Positions 45,576-55,152 of a stretch of 64,000 bases of DNA are shown piece after piece. The position numbers were made by a program, and so were the translations under genes. This DNA comes from Larkinella arboricola (GTDB lineage: Bacteria > Bacteroidota > Bacteroidia > Cytophagales > Spirosomataceae). Position 1 is the first letter of the stretch. Each line of letters opens with the position of its first letter. Location: positions 1 to 64,000 of the forward strand of contig NZ_QLMC01000011.1 in the NCBI RefSeq assembly GCF_003259745.1, written 5' to 3'. The notes below the pieces were generated by a model. That model had not been told where the DNA came from, searched no databases, and saw only the letters and a list, made by a program, of their open reading frames with translations.

Positions 45576-45630
45576 AAAAAGTACATCCCGGAGTATACCT
45601 AATCAGTATCCCAGGATGTACTTTTTAACT
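45576..45630 (-). terminator. Intrinsic terminator after the third SusCD pair
   Basis: 13-bp perfect stem AAAAAGTACATCC (45576-45588) with GGATGTACTTTTT (45614-45626), 23 bp after the SusD stop. On the minus strand the hairpin ends in a T-run. The A/T ends make it usable in both directions, but no plus-strand gene precedes it. Confidence 0.85.
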
Positions 45631-45648
45631 CATACGCTCTACAGCATA

Positions 45649-47229
45649 CTAGTCCTTATCCCACCAGAGCGGTGTGCTAGCCTTATCGGGGCCACCCAGC
45701 AGGGAAACCGCAGCTTCGACAGCCGCTTTATTGTTTTGTCTCTCCGCATCAATGAATGGAATTCGTTTGATGAATTCGGTCGTGGGCACATCCGCGTTTA
45801 CGGAGTTTACCACATTGTATAATTTGGGATAACCCGACCGCCGGACCTCCGCCCAGGCTTCCATCCCATCCGGGTAAAGCGCCAGCCATTTCTGCGTGCC
45901 GATCTGCTCCCTCTGTACCGCTTCGGTAGCGCCCCATTTGACCGGAATGTTACTGATGGCGGGGGATTTCTGCGAATCGCCGGGCGCAACCGGCGGGGTC
46001 GTTCCGTTAATGTACGCGTCGACAGCCGCGCCACTGAACCCCCAGGTAGCCATCGAAGCCCGAATACCGTCTTCATAGAACGATTTGGCCGTACCTCCGC
46101 CCATGTTCCAGCCGTTCAGGGCACCTTCGACCCGCAGGAAATAAGCCTCTGCTGCGTGCATAATATCGGCTTTGACGGCAAAAATGTTCTCCCAGCCCGA
46201 CCCGGTACCGGTATTCCGGACCCAGCGTGCCCCGATATTCGAGTTGTTGTCGTTGGTATTCAACGGCTCGATTAACTGGGCCGGACTCAGTCCGTTGCGC
46301 AGTCCTTCGTAGGTTTTGGTGGCAAAGGCCGGTTGGAAAAATTCCGTCATCCGTGGATCGTTATAACCTTTCAGGAACGATTCCATTGTGGCGCTCATCC
46401 GGAATTCGCCCCAGGCCGCAATCCGGGACAAACCGTTGGCATCCGCACTGCTGACGGCCGTCCGGACCATCATGGCATCTTCAGCCGCGCTGGTTAATAC
46501 GCCACCGGCTACTGCCGCTTCGGCTTCCGTTTTCGCCCGGGCAGGATCCACTTTCGAAATCCGCAGCGCCAGCCGCAGCCGAAGCGTATTGGCAAACTTG
46601 ATCCACTTGTTGACATCGCCCGCGTAGATGATATCGGCAACCCCAAACGGTTTTTCAGTGGTTTTACCTTTTAAAACCGTAACAGCCGCATCCAGCCGCT
46701 TAAAGAAGTCGTCGTATATCTTGTCCTGCGCATCGTATTTTACACTTTGGGCCGGTATACCCGCATCAAAATACGGGATGGGGCCGTAGTGGTCCGTCAT
46801 GCGGTGAAACGAAAACACCCACCAGATGCTCGACAGGGCGTATTCAGCGGTATTGGGCTGATAATTCTCAAACAGGGTTTTCAGTTGCGGTACGACCTGC
46901 GTATAAATCGGATTCCAGTGGGAGTTAATCCATGACATATTGATGAAATAACGGTCCGACAGGAAGTTCGGGGTGGTCGTGGCAAAATACTGGGCGTATA
47001 AATCAGAAAAGAGATTTTGTCCCGTCTGGTAGGAAGGATGGTGAGAACCCTGCGATAATGCCTGCGAAAACAACTTGGGAAATTCATTCGGGCTAAGGAC
47101 CACCACCGCCGTTTTACTCTTGTTCATCTCGACAAAATCCTCCGTGCAGGATGTTGCTACGATGCCCAGGACGCCCAGCCCGACAAACTGGAGCGTTTTT
47201 CTAATGGATTGATTTATAATAGTATTCAT
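45649..47229 (-). CDS. SusD/RagB-family lipoprotein (SusD-like_2 type), 526 aa
   Basis: Lid lipoprotein of a SusCD importer. The lipoprotein signal ends VATSC (Cys28). The sequence departs from classical SusD and fits the SusD-like_2 family: FPKLFSQALSQGSHHPSYQTGQNLFSDLYAQYF (about 48-80), the KFANTLRLRLALRISKVDP block (about 210-230), and a C-terminus with QREQIGTQKWLALYPDGMEAWAEVRRSGYPKLY (about 440-475). Proteins of this subtype often pair with long SusC transporters for peptides or mixed substrates, which is general family knowledge. It starts 40 bp after its SusC partner. Confidence 0.93.
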   Translation of the reverse strand: MNTIINQSIRKTLQFVGLGVLGIVATSCTEDFVEMNKSKTAVVVLSPNEFPKLFSQALSQGSHHPSYQTGQNLFSDLYAQYFATTTPNFLSDRYFINMSWINSHWNPIYTQVVPQLKTLFENYQPNTAEYALSSIWWVFSFHRMTDHYGPIPYFDAGIPAQSVKYDAQDKIYDDFFKRLDAAVTVLKGKTTEKPFGVADIIYAGDVNKWIKFANTLRLRLALRISKVDPARAKTEAEAAVAGGVLTSAAEDAMMVRTAVSSADANGLSRIAAWGEFRMSATMESFLKGYNDPRMTEFFQPAFATKTYEGLRNGLSPAQLIEPLNTNDNNSNIGARWVRNTGTGSGWENIFAVKADIMHAAEAYFLRVEGALNGWNMGGGTAKSFYEDGIRASMATWGFSGAAVDAYINGTTPPVAPGDSQKSPAISNIPVKWGATEAVQREQIGTQKWLALYPDGMEAWAEVRRSGYPKLYNVVNSVNADVPTTEFIKRIPFIDAERQNNKAAVEAAVSLLGGPDKASTPLWWDKD

Positions 47230-47268
47230 GATTGTTCGTGACTTAATGGGCTACGCTTGTTTTCCAGA

Positions 47269-50200
47269 TTAGAAACTCAGTTTCAGGTTCAGACCAAGTG
47301 TCCGGGTTGAAGGCAGGTTGCCGTAATCCAGGCCCTGGAAGTTACCGGCTCCCAGGTTCATATCCGGATCAAACTGCATTTTGCGTTTTTCCAGGCCGGG
47401 AATGTCCAGGGTCGTATACCCCCGGTAAAGGAAGAACAGGTTGCGCGCCGTTAGGGAAACCCGGGCATTGGTGAAGAATTTGGAAGCCAACGGAATGTTG
47501 TACCCCAGCGAAATCTCTCTCAACCGGATGTTCGTTGCGTCATAGGTAAAGAATTCACCCCACGAATACCGTCCCTGTGATACGGTTTGCCAGAACTGCT
47601 CGGCTTTAATGGCCGTTGTGTTGGGCGTACCATCGGCTTTCACCGCATCCAGCACCCAGCCGCCTTCCCGGTGTGCCGTGGTGTAATCAGCATTGCCGTC
47701 GAAAGCCAGGTTGGCTTCCGTACCGGAGGTCATCGTTCCGCCAATGCGGCCATCCACCAGGAATGACAGCAGGAAGTTCTTATAATTGAACGTGTTGTTC
47801 CAGCCTATCGTAAATCTGGGGTTGAAATTGCCAATTTTGGCGATGGGGCCAACCACGGGCAAACCTGCGTTATTCACCACGTAGCGCCCCTGACCATCCC
47901 GCTGCCAGGTATACCCTTCCATATCCCCGTACGAACCGCCTTCGGCTACCACCGGCCCGGCGCTCCGGATACCGCTTCCGAGGGTCGCTTTTTTGATGCT
48001 TTCGTGCAGCGAAACTACCTTGTTGATGTTGCGGGCAACGTTTACCGTTGTCTGCCAGTCTATCTTTCCTTCTCGGAGCGGTTTGCCCGTCAGCACGATT
48101 TCAAAACCACGGTTATTGATTTTACCGGCGTTGATTAGCTGCGAGTTATAGCCCGAAGCATTGGCGAGCGCCAGGGTCAGAATCTGGTTTACCGTGTTGC
48201 TGTTGTAATAGGTGAAGTCCAGCCCAAGACGTCCGTTGAGGGTCCTTAAATCCAACCCGAACTCGGTTGAAGAAGAAATTTCCGGTTTCAGGTTGACGTT
48301 CGGCAGCGTGGTTGTTCTGGAAATGTAACCCGTGGTGCCACCCACCGTGAAACCGTACGTCGGGTCCAGCTGGTACGGACTGGTATCGTTACCGACCTGC
48401 GCCCAGGAGCCGCGAACTTTCGCGAAATTGAGCCAGTTGGGAAGCTTGACGGCATCCGACAGAATGAAATTTCCTCCAAACGACGCGTACATATACGAGT
48501 GCGGACTCGGCAGTGTAGACGACCAGTCATTCCGCAGGGATGCGTCGAATGTCAGGTAATCCCGGAATGAAACCGAAGCCGCACCAAACACGTATTGCAG
48601 TTCTTTTTCCGAGAAGGTAGACACCTTGGTGAGGTTGGTGGCAAAGGTCAGGTCAAATTTATCAACCACCGACAAACCGGTTGCAATGGCGCCTACTTCC
48701 GAGTATTTGTTGTACGTGGAGCCCGCGCCAAAGTTATAGGTGATGCCAAAATCCTTGCCTATTTTGTTATTCCCCGAAAAGATCAGGTCCAGGTTACGCT
48801 CCAGCGTCTTACCGATAAAAGCCTCGTAGTTTCCGCCAGCGGCAGCGTACAGCAGCGTGCCGTTAGCCCAGCCCCGATCATAATCGTCAACATAGGTATC
48901 GTAGCTGATCCGGCCCTGTACATTCAGCCAGTTGGTCAGCTCATACTTGGCGGAGCCCAGAATGATGGCCCGGTCGCGTTTCTCGTTGGCAAAGGTTTTA
49001 TTTATGGTCCAGTAAGGGTTCATGTAAATCCCCGAACTTGTCCAGTACGTCGGTGTGCCTCTGTCAGTCTGGTAGTTTTTGTATTCGTTCAGATCAACAC
49101 TGCGGGGCACTTTCAGCAGGTTCATGATAGGGCCGCTGTTCTCTCCCGAATACGGTTTATTCTTAATATCCTGATTGACATAGGTTATTTTTCCATCGAC
49201 CGAAAGACCTTTAACCGGCTGGGCATTGATCCGCAGGTTGATGGTATGCCGCAGCAGTTCATTGTTCGGGATAATTCCCTGATTCATATTGTGGGTATAG
49301 GAAAGATAGGTCTGCACCTTGTCGGTTCCCCCCGAAATCCCGATTGAGTTGTTGGTCGAAACCCCGTTCCGGTAAAAATCCCGAATGTTGTTGGGGTAGG
49401 TCGTCGCGGAAGCGCCCCAGCTCCCGGTGGCATTTTCACTTGACACTCCGCCCGCTCCCTGTCCGTAGCTATTCTGGAATTTAGGCAACAGGAAAGGCGT
49501 TTCCACCACGACACCGGAGTTAATGTCCGTGGTAATTTTACCGGCTTTTCCTTTTTTGGTCGTAATCATGATAACCCCGTTGGCGGCCCGGCTGCCGTAC
49601 AGGGCGGCTGCGGCTGCTCCCTTCAGGACGTTCATCGACTCAATATCGTCCGGGTTGATGTTGGCCGCTCCGTCGCTGCGGTTGGTGCCTCCAAAATCCG
49701 AGTTGACCTGACTGCGCACCGAGTTGTCGATCGGCACACCGTCCACCACAAACAGGGCGTTGTTGTTTCCGGCAATGGAGCGGTTTCCGCGCAGGGTAAC
49801 CCGGGCTGCCGAACCCGGCCCCGATGAACCCTGGCTCACCACCATACCCGCTACTTTACCGGAAAGGGTATTGACAAAGTTGGCATCCCGTACATCTACC
49901 AGTTGTTTTCCCGAAACCTGTTGCGTCGAATACGTAAGCGTCTTGGCACTTCGTTCGATACCCAGTGCGGTTACAACCACTTCATTCAGTTGGGTTACAT
50001 CTTCCAGCAAGGTTACATTAACCACCGTCTTGCCCCCCAATTCAATATCCTGCGAGACGTAGCCAATGAACGAGAACGTCAGGGTTGCATTCCCGGAGGG
50101 CGCGTTCACGGTATATTTGCCTTCCGAATCCGTTGAGGCCCCCGTGGTGGTACCTTTTATAATGACATTGACGCCGGGTAAGGATGCGCCGTCCTTACCG

Positions 50201-50385
50201 ACTACTTTACCGGTTACTCTATGGTTTTGCGCAGATACCGACGACACCGTTGACCCCATAAACAGGGCAATGAGCATCATACAACTCAGGATTCTCCAGG
50301 CGCTGGCGCTTCTGCGGCCGGAGTTGCTAGTGAAGGAAAGCCGTATTCTATTAAAATTTGGCTTTTTAGGATTTTGTCTATCCAT
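47269..50385 (-). CDS. SusC/RagA-family TonB-dependent transporter, 1038 aa
   Basis: The N-terminus MDRQNPKKPNFNRIRL is long and positively charged before a hydrophobic signal (WRILSCMMLIALFMGSTVSSVSAQ, to about 53). Next are the regulatory-like domain (about 55-130), TonB-box region VTQLNEVVVTALGIERSAKTL (about 133-153), plug with VLKGAAAAALYGSRAANGVIMITTKKGK (about 255-282) and barrel ending LGLNLKLSF. The ALYGSRAANGVI and LGIERSAK forms mark the subgroup that pairs with SusD-like_2 proteins. It heads the operon with the lid gene. The catabolic genes at 50768-64000 end in their own terminator 310 bp upstream, so this pair is a separate transcript. Confidence 0.96.
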   Translation of the reverse strand: MDRQNPKKPNFNRIRLSFTSNSGRRSASAWRILSCMMLIALFMGSTVSSVSAQNHRVTGKVVGKDGASLPGVNVIIKGTTTGASTDSEGKYTVNAPSGNATLTFSFIGYVSQDIELGGKTVVNVTLLEDVTQLNEVVVTALGIERSAKTLTYSTQQVSGKQLVDVRDANFVNTLSGKVAGMVVSQGSSGPGSAARVTLRGNRSIAGNNNALFVVDGVPIDNSVRSQVNSDFGGTNRSDGAANINPDDIESMNVLKGAAAAALYGSRAANGVIMITTKKGKAGKITTDINSGVVVETPFLLPKFQNSYGQGAGGVSSENATGSWGASATTYPNNIRDFYRNGVSTNNSIGISGGTDKVQTYLSYTHNMNQGIIPNNELLRHTINLRINAQPVKGLSVDGKITYVNQDIKNKPYSGENSGPIMNLLKVPRSVDLNEYKNYQTDRGTPTYWTSSGIYMNPYWTINKTFANEKRDRAIILGSAKYELTNWLNVQGRISYDTYVDDYDRGWANGTLLYAAAGGNYEAFIGKTLERNLDLIFSGNNKIGKDFGITYNFGAGSTYNKYSEVGAIATGLSVVDKFDLTFATNLTKVSTFSEKELQYVFGAASVSFRDYLTFDASLRNDWSSTLPSPHSYMYASFGGNFILSDAVKLPNWLNFAKVRGSWAQVGNDTSPYQLDPTYGFTVGGTTGYISRTTTLPNVNLKPEISSSTEFGLDLRTLNGRLGLDFTYYNSNTVNQILTLALANASGYNSQLINAGKINNRGFEIVLTGKPLREGKIDWQTTVNVARNINKVVSLHESIKKATLGSGIRSAGPVVAEGGSYGDMEGYTWQRDGQGRYVVNNAGLPVVGPIAKIGNFNPRFTIGWNNTFNYKNFLLSFLVDGRIGGTMTSGTEANLAFDGNADYTTAHREGGWVLDAVKADGTPNTTAIKAEQFWQTVSQGRYSWGEFFTYDATNIRLREISLGYNIPLASKFFTNARVSLTARNLFFLYRGYTTLDIPGLEKRKMQFDPDMNLGAGNFQGLDYGNLPSTRTLGLNLKLSF

Positions 50386-50767
50386 TGTTTTGCATGGGTT
50401 AGTGGTTTTAGAATTTAATTCCGAAGAAGGCGATCAAATATAGTACTGGCACTACTCCTTATCTGATACTTTTTTTTATATTTCTTCTACTATTTTTCGG
50501 AGATCTGGATTTATAACCGGAATCGGTAGAGCCGTCCGGAAAGCATATAATTCAATAGATGGAATATGTAATTTTTACAAGGTCAAAAGCCCAGCAGTCA
50601 CTTATACTGTACGCCAGTTTTCATTTTGCCGAAAACCAGTACCGACAGACCCAATCAGGAAAAACAGGGCAGACGGCTACGGAAAATCCCGTAAAAATTC
50701 GGGGAGCCGGTTGGCAAAACGTCCACCAAACCAGCTCCCCGATTTCAGCTTTTTTCTTATGACGCGG
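50386..50767. promoter_or_regulatory. Intergenic region with a candidate -7 box for the third SusC gene
   Basis: TATATTTG on the minus strand (50435-50442) fits the Bacteroidota -7 box and lies 50 bp ahead of the SusC start, but no TTTG occurs at the -33 distance. The region also contains a T-rich tract near 50470 and the terminator of the upstream catabolic genes. No gene is present. Confidence 0.3.
50693..50745 (-). terminator. Intrinsic terminator of the minus-strand catabolic gene run
   Basis: Long hairpin of 50697-50714 with 50726-50745, whose core GGGGAGC pairs with GCTCCCC and is extended by further pairs toward the loop. On the minus strand it is followed by a run of T (50693-50697). 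It lies just after the stop of the cytochrome c dehydrogenase gene. Confidence 0.85.
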
Positions 50768-52543
50768 TTATTTACCCGTCAGGCTGCTTCTGACACTTTT
50801 TACTTCTGCCGCCGAAATGGCCGATGCGTTATTTTTGAAACCCATACGGATATACGTCAGAATCTGGGCGGCATCTTCATCATTCAGGAAATCATGGGCG
50901 GGCATCACTCCACTGTACGGTTTTCCTTTTACCGTAATCGGACCCGACAGGCCCTTTAAAACCACCTCAATGAGTTTTCGGCTGTTTCCGCTCACCCACT
51001 CCGACGCCACCAACGGCGGAAACCGGTTCCCGTCTCCGTTGCCGTCATTCAGGTGGCAGGGGCCACAATAGGTATTATACAGTTTGGCACCGGCCTGTAG
51101 GTTATCTTTCTGCAAATTGTCTTTGATCTCATCCGGCATCCGGATGTTGTTGCTGGTCAGCTTACGTTTCTCCATAGCCGCCAGTTGCCGGGCGCCGAAT
51201 TTCTTTTTGTCGCCTTTGTACATGATCCGCCAGATTTTACCGCGCACGCTTTCGCTGACGTACAGGGAGCCATCCGGGCCGATGGACAAACCCACCGGAC
51301 GGGCGTGGGCATCGGCGGTACTGACAATGGTTTCCAGTTGGGCAAAACCGTCGGCAAACACCTCCCAGGGACCGCTCGGAAGGCCGTTTTTGAAGGGAAC
51401 AAAACACACGAAATAACCCGATTGCGGATAAGGGGCGCGAATCGTGGAACCGTGGAAGGCAATGAACGCTCCGTTTTTATACCGCTCCGGAAATTGGTTG
51501 CCGGTATAGAAAACCAGATCGTTGGGCGCCCAGTGACCCGGAAAACCGATAATCGGTTTGGCTACCTCACTGGCCTTTCCTTCTTTTTTGCCATCGCCAC
51601 CATACTCCGGATTCAGGACTTTTTTACCCTGAATCTGGTCATAGTAATAATACGGCCAGCCGCCGTCCATGCCTTCGGTCACTTTGAAAAACTCCTCGGA
51701 AGGCAAAACCGCACTTTGCCAGGGCGAATACAGATCGGGCCAGATTCGGGTGAAACTGTCGCGGCCGTGTTGCAGGGCAAACAGATTGCCGTCCTGCTTG
51801 TTCCAGTCCATTGCCACAATACTCCGGATACCGGTCGCATACCGAACCCCGTCCTTCTGGACCTGATTCAGTTTATTGGCGTCAAACTTCCAGACCCCGC
51901 CATGCCAATCCAGTTCTTCGCAGGGCATTTTTCCGGGTGAACCCGGTTTCCGGCTTTCCACCTGACACACGTCGCCCGGTGCGCCAAACGGCACATACAT
52001 GAACCCTTTATCATCGAAGGTGACGGGCTTGGCCACGTGCTCGACCCGGTACGGTTTAGAAGGGTAATCATCCGTCAAGACCACTTCTGTTTTGCTGTTG
52101 GGCACCAGTTGACCCTTCACCAGTTTGTTCCGGTAAACCGTGGTCGCCGTCGAATAATAGAGGTAGCCGTTGTGAATTCGCATGGCTGTACCGTAGCTTT
52201 GCGGGTCTTTATAGTCGCCGAAATGACGGATAATGTCCGCTTTTCCGTCGCCGTTGGTATCCCGCAGGGCCACACTGCCTCCTTCCGGCGTTACACCCCG
52301 GAGCTTCATGTAAATATCCCCATTGTCGTTGACGGCAATGTGACGGCCTTTGCCAACGCTGTCGACGACAACGACGGCCTGAAAACCGTCGGGCAAAAAT
52401 AACTTTCCGTTGTCGGCGTCACCGGCTGGCAATCGATCCGAAGAACTCGAAAAAGCCCAGAACAAGACACTCACCCCCGCAAGGACTGTCGCTGAAAATA
52501 ACGATTTACCTTTCAGGCTCTTACGCGCATAAAATTTGTGCAT
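50768..52543 (-). CDS. Membrane-anchored or periplasmic PQQ-type sugar dehydrogenase with cytochrome c domain, 591 aa
   Basis: Predicted oxidoreductase that passes electrons from a sugar or alcohol to the respiratory chain. The N-terminal hydrophobic segment (about 17-34, LFSATVLAGVSVLFWAFS) directs export. The beta-propeller part (about 45-455) resembles sorbosone/aldose dehydrogenases: FLPDGFQAVVVVDSVGKGRHIAVNDNGDIY, RVEHVAKPVTFDDKGFMYVPFGAPGD, YATGIRSIVAMDWN and ARPVGLSIGPDGSLYVSES. The C-terminal cytochrome c domain has CGPCH near residue 493 and a later Met (SGVMPAHDFLNDEDAAQILTYIR) as a likely axial ligand. It is the last gene of the catabolic run, 38 bp after the amidohydrolase gene. 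Confidence 0.9.
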   Translation of the reverse strand: MHKFYARKSLKGKSLFSATVLAGVSVLFWAFSSSSDRLPAGDADNGKLFLPDGFQAVVVVDSVGKGRHIAVNDNGDIYMKLRGVTPEGGSVALRDTNGDGKADIIRHFGDYKDPQSYGTAMRIHNGYLYYSTATTVYRNKLVKGQLVPNSKTEVVLTDDYPSKPYRVEHVAKPVTFDDKGFMYVPFGAPGDVCQVESRKPGSPGKMPCEELDWHGGVWKFDANKLNQVQKDGVRYATGIRSIVAMDWNKQDGNLFALQHGRDSFTRIWPDLYSPWQSAVLPSEEFFKVTEGMDGGWPYYYYDQIQGKKVLNPEYGGDGKKEGKASEVAKPIIGFPGHWAPNDLVFYTGNQFPERYKNGAFIAFHGSTIRAPYPQSGYFVCFVPFKNGLPSGPWEVFADGFAQLETIVSTADAHARPVGLSIGPDGSLYVSESVRGKIWRIMYKGDKKKFGARQLAAMEKRKLTSNNIRMPDEIKDNLQKDNLQAGAKLYNTYCGPCHLNDGNGDGNRFPPLVASEWVSGNSRKLIEVVLKGLSGPITVKGKPYSGVMPAHDFLNDEDAAQILTYIRMGFKNNASAISAAEVKSVRSSLTGK

Positions 52544-52581
52544 GAATAGAAAATGATAATGAGTAGTGGGTTAGTCAGGCG

Positions 52582-53835
52582 TTACTTGGTTAGTGCGGTG
52601 GGTATCATAATCCCATTGGTGTCGTAGACCGGTTTACCATCCTTCAGGGTGAGTTCGCATTCCAGCTTCTGCGTACCGACCATTTTATCCCGGTTGACAT
52701 CGAAAAAGCCGAACTTGCCCTTCCGCAGATTCAGTACCGTCACATCGGCAATGGCCCCGACCGACAAATGCCCCAGTTCCGTCCGGTTGATCACCTGAGC
52801 GGGTTTCCAGGTACTGGCCTGAATGACGTCTTCCAGCGGCATTCCCAGCGCCAGAAATTTCGACATGACATTCAGCATATCTTTCATGGCTCCGTTCATG
52901 CTGCCCGTATGCAGGTCGGTGCTGATGGTATGCGGGAAAAGACCGGCTTTGGTGGCCGGAAGGGCCTGCGTATACCGAAAACTGCCGCCACCGTGTCCCA
53001 CGTCAAAAATGATTCCCCGCTCGCGGGCGGCTAATACATACGGTTTCAGGGTTTTGGTTTCGACATCCACAATGGATTCCTTCGTTTCCAGCAGTTCGCC
53101 GTAGGTATGCGTAAAAATATCACCCGGCCGGAGTTTACGCATCAGTAATTCTTCCAGCGATAACCGGGGCTTGCTGCCGCCAAAATCGATCATCACGGGC
53201 AATCCGGCCAGCTTTCCGGCTTCAACAACCCGGTCAACCGCCACAAAATCCGGCTTGTGAAAATGCGCCACCTTGAACCCGACAATGTGTTCCTTGTGCT
53301 GTAAGGCCATTTCGGCGGCCACCTTCGGGTCCATGTAATTAACGTTCTGCTGTTCATCTGAATACTCATCGCCGTACATCCCCGCCCGGGAGATATTCAG
53401 AAACGATAACACCCGCGTCCGCGACCTGTCGATGATGTTTCTCTTGAATACGAGAAACTCCTTGCCGCCCGGTCCACCGGCATCGACAATGGTGGTTACG
53501 CCCACCCGAAAGGTAAAACCGTCGGGGCTTAAGGAACTGAAACCGTTGCTCAACGCGCCAAAAGCGGCCGTTCCGGCAAAAACGTGCCCGTGAATATCAA
53601 TCAAACCCGGCATCACATACAAGCCCGATACATCGACAACCTCAGCGGCTTTTTTGGCATCAATCTTCGGTGCGACGGCGGCAATTTTACCATCTTTGAT
53701 GGCAACGTCGATCACCCGGTTTATCCTGTTTTTCGGGTCAATCACGTGGCCGCCCTTCAGCAGCAGGTCATAATCCTGAGCGGTTACGTAACCGCTCAAA
53801 AACAGGGCACTTATAAAAACGATCAATCTCATCAT
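52582..53835 (-). CDS. Exported amidohydrolase/deacetylase (EF_0837-like), 417 aa
   Basis: Binuclear-metal amidohydrolase of the dihydroorotase/D-aminoacylase-like branch. Signal peptide 1-20 (MRLIVFISALFLSGYVTAQ) is followed by the metal site DIHGHVF (His82, His84), a candidate carboxylated Lys in IVGFKVAHF (about 190), HTYGELLE (about 245), DVGHGGGSFRYT (about 285) and STDLHTG (about 310). The family is typically encoded next to a SelA-like PLP enzyme, as it is here 51 bp upstream. In the cytoplasmic versions the pair acts on D-glucosaminate-type or similar amino compounds. An export signal on this member is notable. Confidence 0.9.
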   Translation of the reverse strand: MMRLIVFISALFLSGYVTAQDYDLLLKGGHVIDPKNRINRVIDVAIKDGKIAAVAPKIDAKKAAEVVDVSGLYVMPGLIDIHGHVFAGTAAFGALSNGFSSLSPDGFTFRVGVTTIVDAGGPGGKEFLVFKRNIIDRSRTRVLSFLNISRAGMYGDEYSDEQQNVNYMDPKVAAEMALQHKEHIVGFKVAHFHKPDFVAVDRVVEAGKLAGLPVMIDFGGSKPRLSLEELLMRKLRPGDIFTHTYGELLETKESIVDVETKTLKPYVLAARERGIIFDVGHGGGSFRYTQALPATKAGLFPHTISTDLHTGSMNGAMKDMLNVMSKFLALGMPLEDVIQASTWKPAQVINRTELGHLSVGAIADVTVLNLRKGKFGFFDVNRDKMVGTQKLECELTLKDGKPVYDTNGIMIPTALTK

Positions 53836-53886
53836 GACAATAGAAGGTTACACCCTACGGTATTCCGGCAAAACCGTAGGGCCTGT

Positions 53887-55095
53887 TTAAACGACCGACC
53901 GTTTCAGTTCTTCCCGGATCCGGCTGGCAACGATGCGGTCCTGTCCGGGCTTCAGCATGAAAACCGTAATCCGGATGCTGTCGGGATCTTCCCACGAAAT
54001 CACTTCGATGGACGGCGAACCTTCCCGGAGCCGCTTGCCCAATTCATCCCGCGACAGCTTAATCACCTTGGGGTCCCAGCCAATTTTCAGCGAAGGGTTG
54101 TGGTTGGCAACCGGCGGAATAATCGTTTCGGTATACACGCCCCGGACCGACTTCACTTCTTTCTCAACCAGCGCAATGCTTTTTTCCCAGGTTTCCCAGT
54201 CTTTCTTGTGATCGCGCTTGATGTACTGGTCCAGGGCGACCCACATCCCGATGATCTCTTCCTTATTGACTTTATGCCCCCGGGCGATTCCCGAACGCGG
54301 GGGAGCGTTCAGCCGGGCAGCTGCAATCAGGTCTTTCCGGCCCATCAGAATCCCGGCGCTCTGCGGTCCCATCATGGCCTTTCCGCCCGAAATACAGGCC
54401 AGATCAAACCCCATTTCGTTGAATTTCCACAGGTTTTCGACCGGCGGCACATCGGCGGCAATGTCAATCATGGTAGGGATATTGAGCTCTTTTCCGAGTT
54501 TTACCCACTCTTCCTGTTTGATTTTGCCAACCGGCGCTTCCCGGTTCAGGAACCAGAGCAGGGCGGTTTTTTCGTTGACGGCTTTTCGTAATTCCTCAAC
54601 GGTTTCAACCAGGATGATTTTAACCCCTGTATTGGTCAGGGCGTTATGATAGCCGTTGGCGTGCGTTTTCTGAACAATCACTTCCGATTTCATGCCCGAG
54701 CCTTCCAGAAAGGGCAGCTTGGCCGCCTTCTTCGAGTCAATCCCCGTCAGAACGCCCGCCATCCCGATCACCAGCGCCGACCAGCAACCCGCCGTCACCA
54801 TCGCGGCTTCAGCCCGGCATAATTTTGCAATGCGCTCGCCCACTTTGTCCTGCACATCGTCGAGCATGGCGTACTGCTGCGCACTGCTGTGGATGGCCTG
54901 CAACACTTCGGGCGGCATCAGCGAGGCCGTCATGGTTGTATAGTTACCGGCGGCATTGATAAAGGTCCGCAGGCCCAGTTCTTTGAAATAGTCGGGTGTT
55001 GCATCGGGTTTTAGGCCTGCGCCCGTCAGGGATTCGGCCGCTCCACCGATAACCGGCAACGCCGAGATGCTTTTCAAAACCTCTCTTCTACGCAT
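53887..55095 (-). CDS. Tat-exported SelA/DgaE-like PLP enzyme, 402 aa
   Basis: Fold-type I PLP enzyme of the selenocysteine synthase-like group that includes D-glucosaminate-6-phosphate ammonia-lyase. The N-terminus RRREVLKSISALPVIGGAA looks like a Tat signal, as expected for an enzyme that folds with its cofactor before export. Visible sites: FINAAGNYTTMTASLMP (about 45-61), AEAAMVTAGCWSAL (about 95-108), MIDIAADVPP (Asp211, cofactor ring) and CISGGKAMMGPQSAG with the Schiff-base Lys239. It is 51 bp from the amidohydrolase gene. Such lyases release enamine/imine products, which RidA proteins hydrolyse; a RidA gene lies two genes upstream. Confidence 0.88.
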   Translation of the reverse strand: MRRREVLKSISALPVIGGAAESLTGAGLKPDATPDYFKELGLRTFINAAGNYTTMTASLMPPEVLQAIHSSAQQYAMLDDVQDKVGERIAKLCRAEAAMVTAGCWSALVIGMAGVLTGIDSKKAAKLPFLEGSGMKSEVIVQKTHANGYHNALTNTGVKIILVETVEELRKAVNEKTALLWFLNREAPVGKIKQEEWVKLGKELNIPTMIDIAADVPPVENLWKFNEMGFDLACISGGKAMMGPQSAGILMGRKDLIAAARLNAPPRSGIARGHKVNKEEIIGMWVALDQYIKRDHKKDWETWEKSIALVEKEVKSVRGVYTETIIPPVANHNPSLKIGWDPKVIKLSRDELGKRLREGSPSIEVISWEDPDSIRITVFMLKPGQDRIVASRIREELKRSVV

Positions 55096-55152
55096 GGTCT
55101 ATTTCGTTTGATTGTACGCTCTAAAATACTTCCTAATCCGTTGGGAGTCTGC

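Noticed and set aside
53584-54591. 335-codon plus-strand open frame
   Set aside because: It runs antisense over the amidohydrolase and PLP enzyme genes, which both have clear families, and its peptide has no recognisable domain. It is a shadow of the coding strand.
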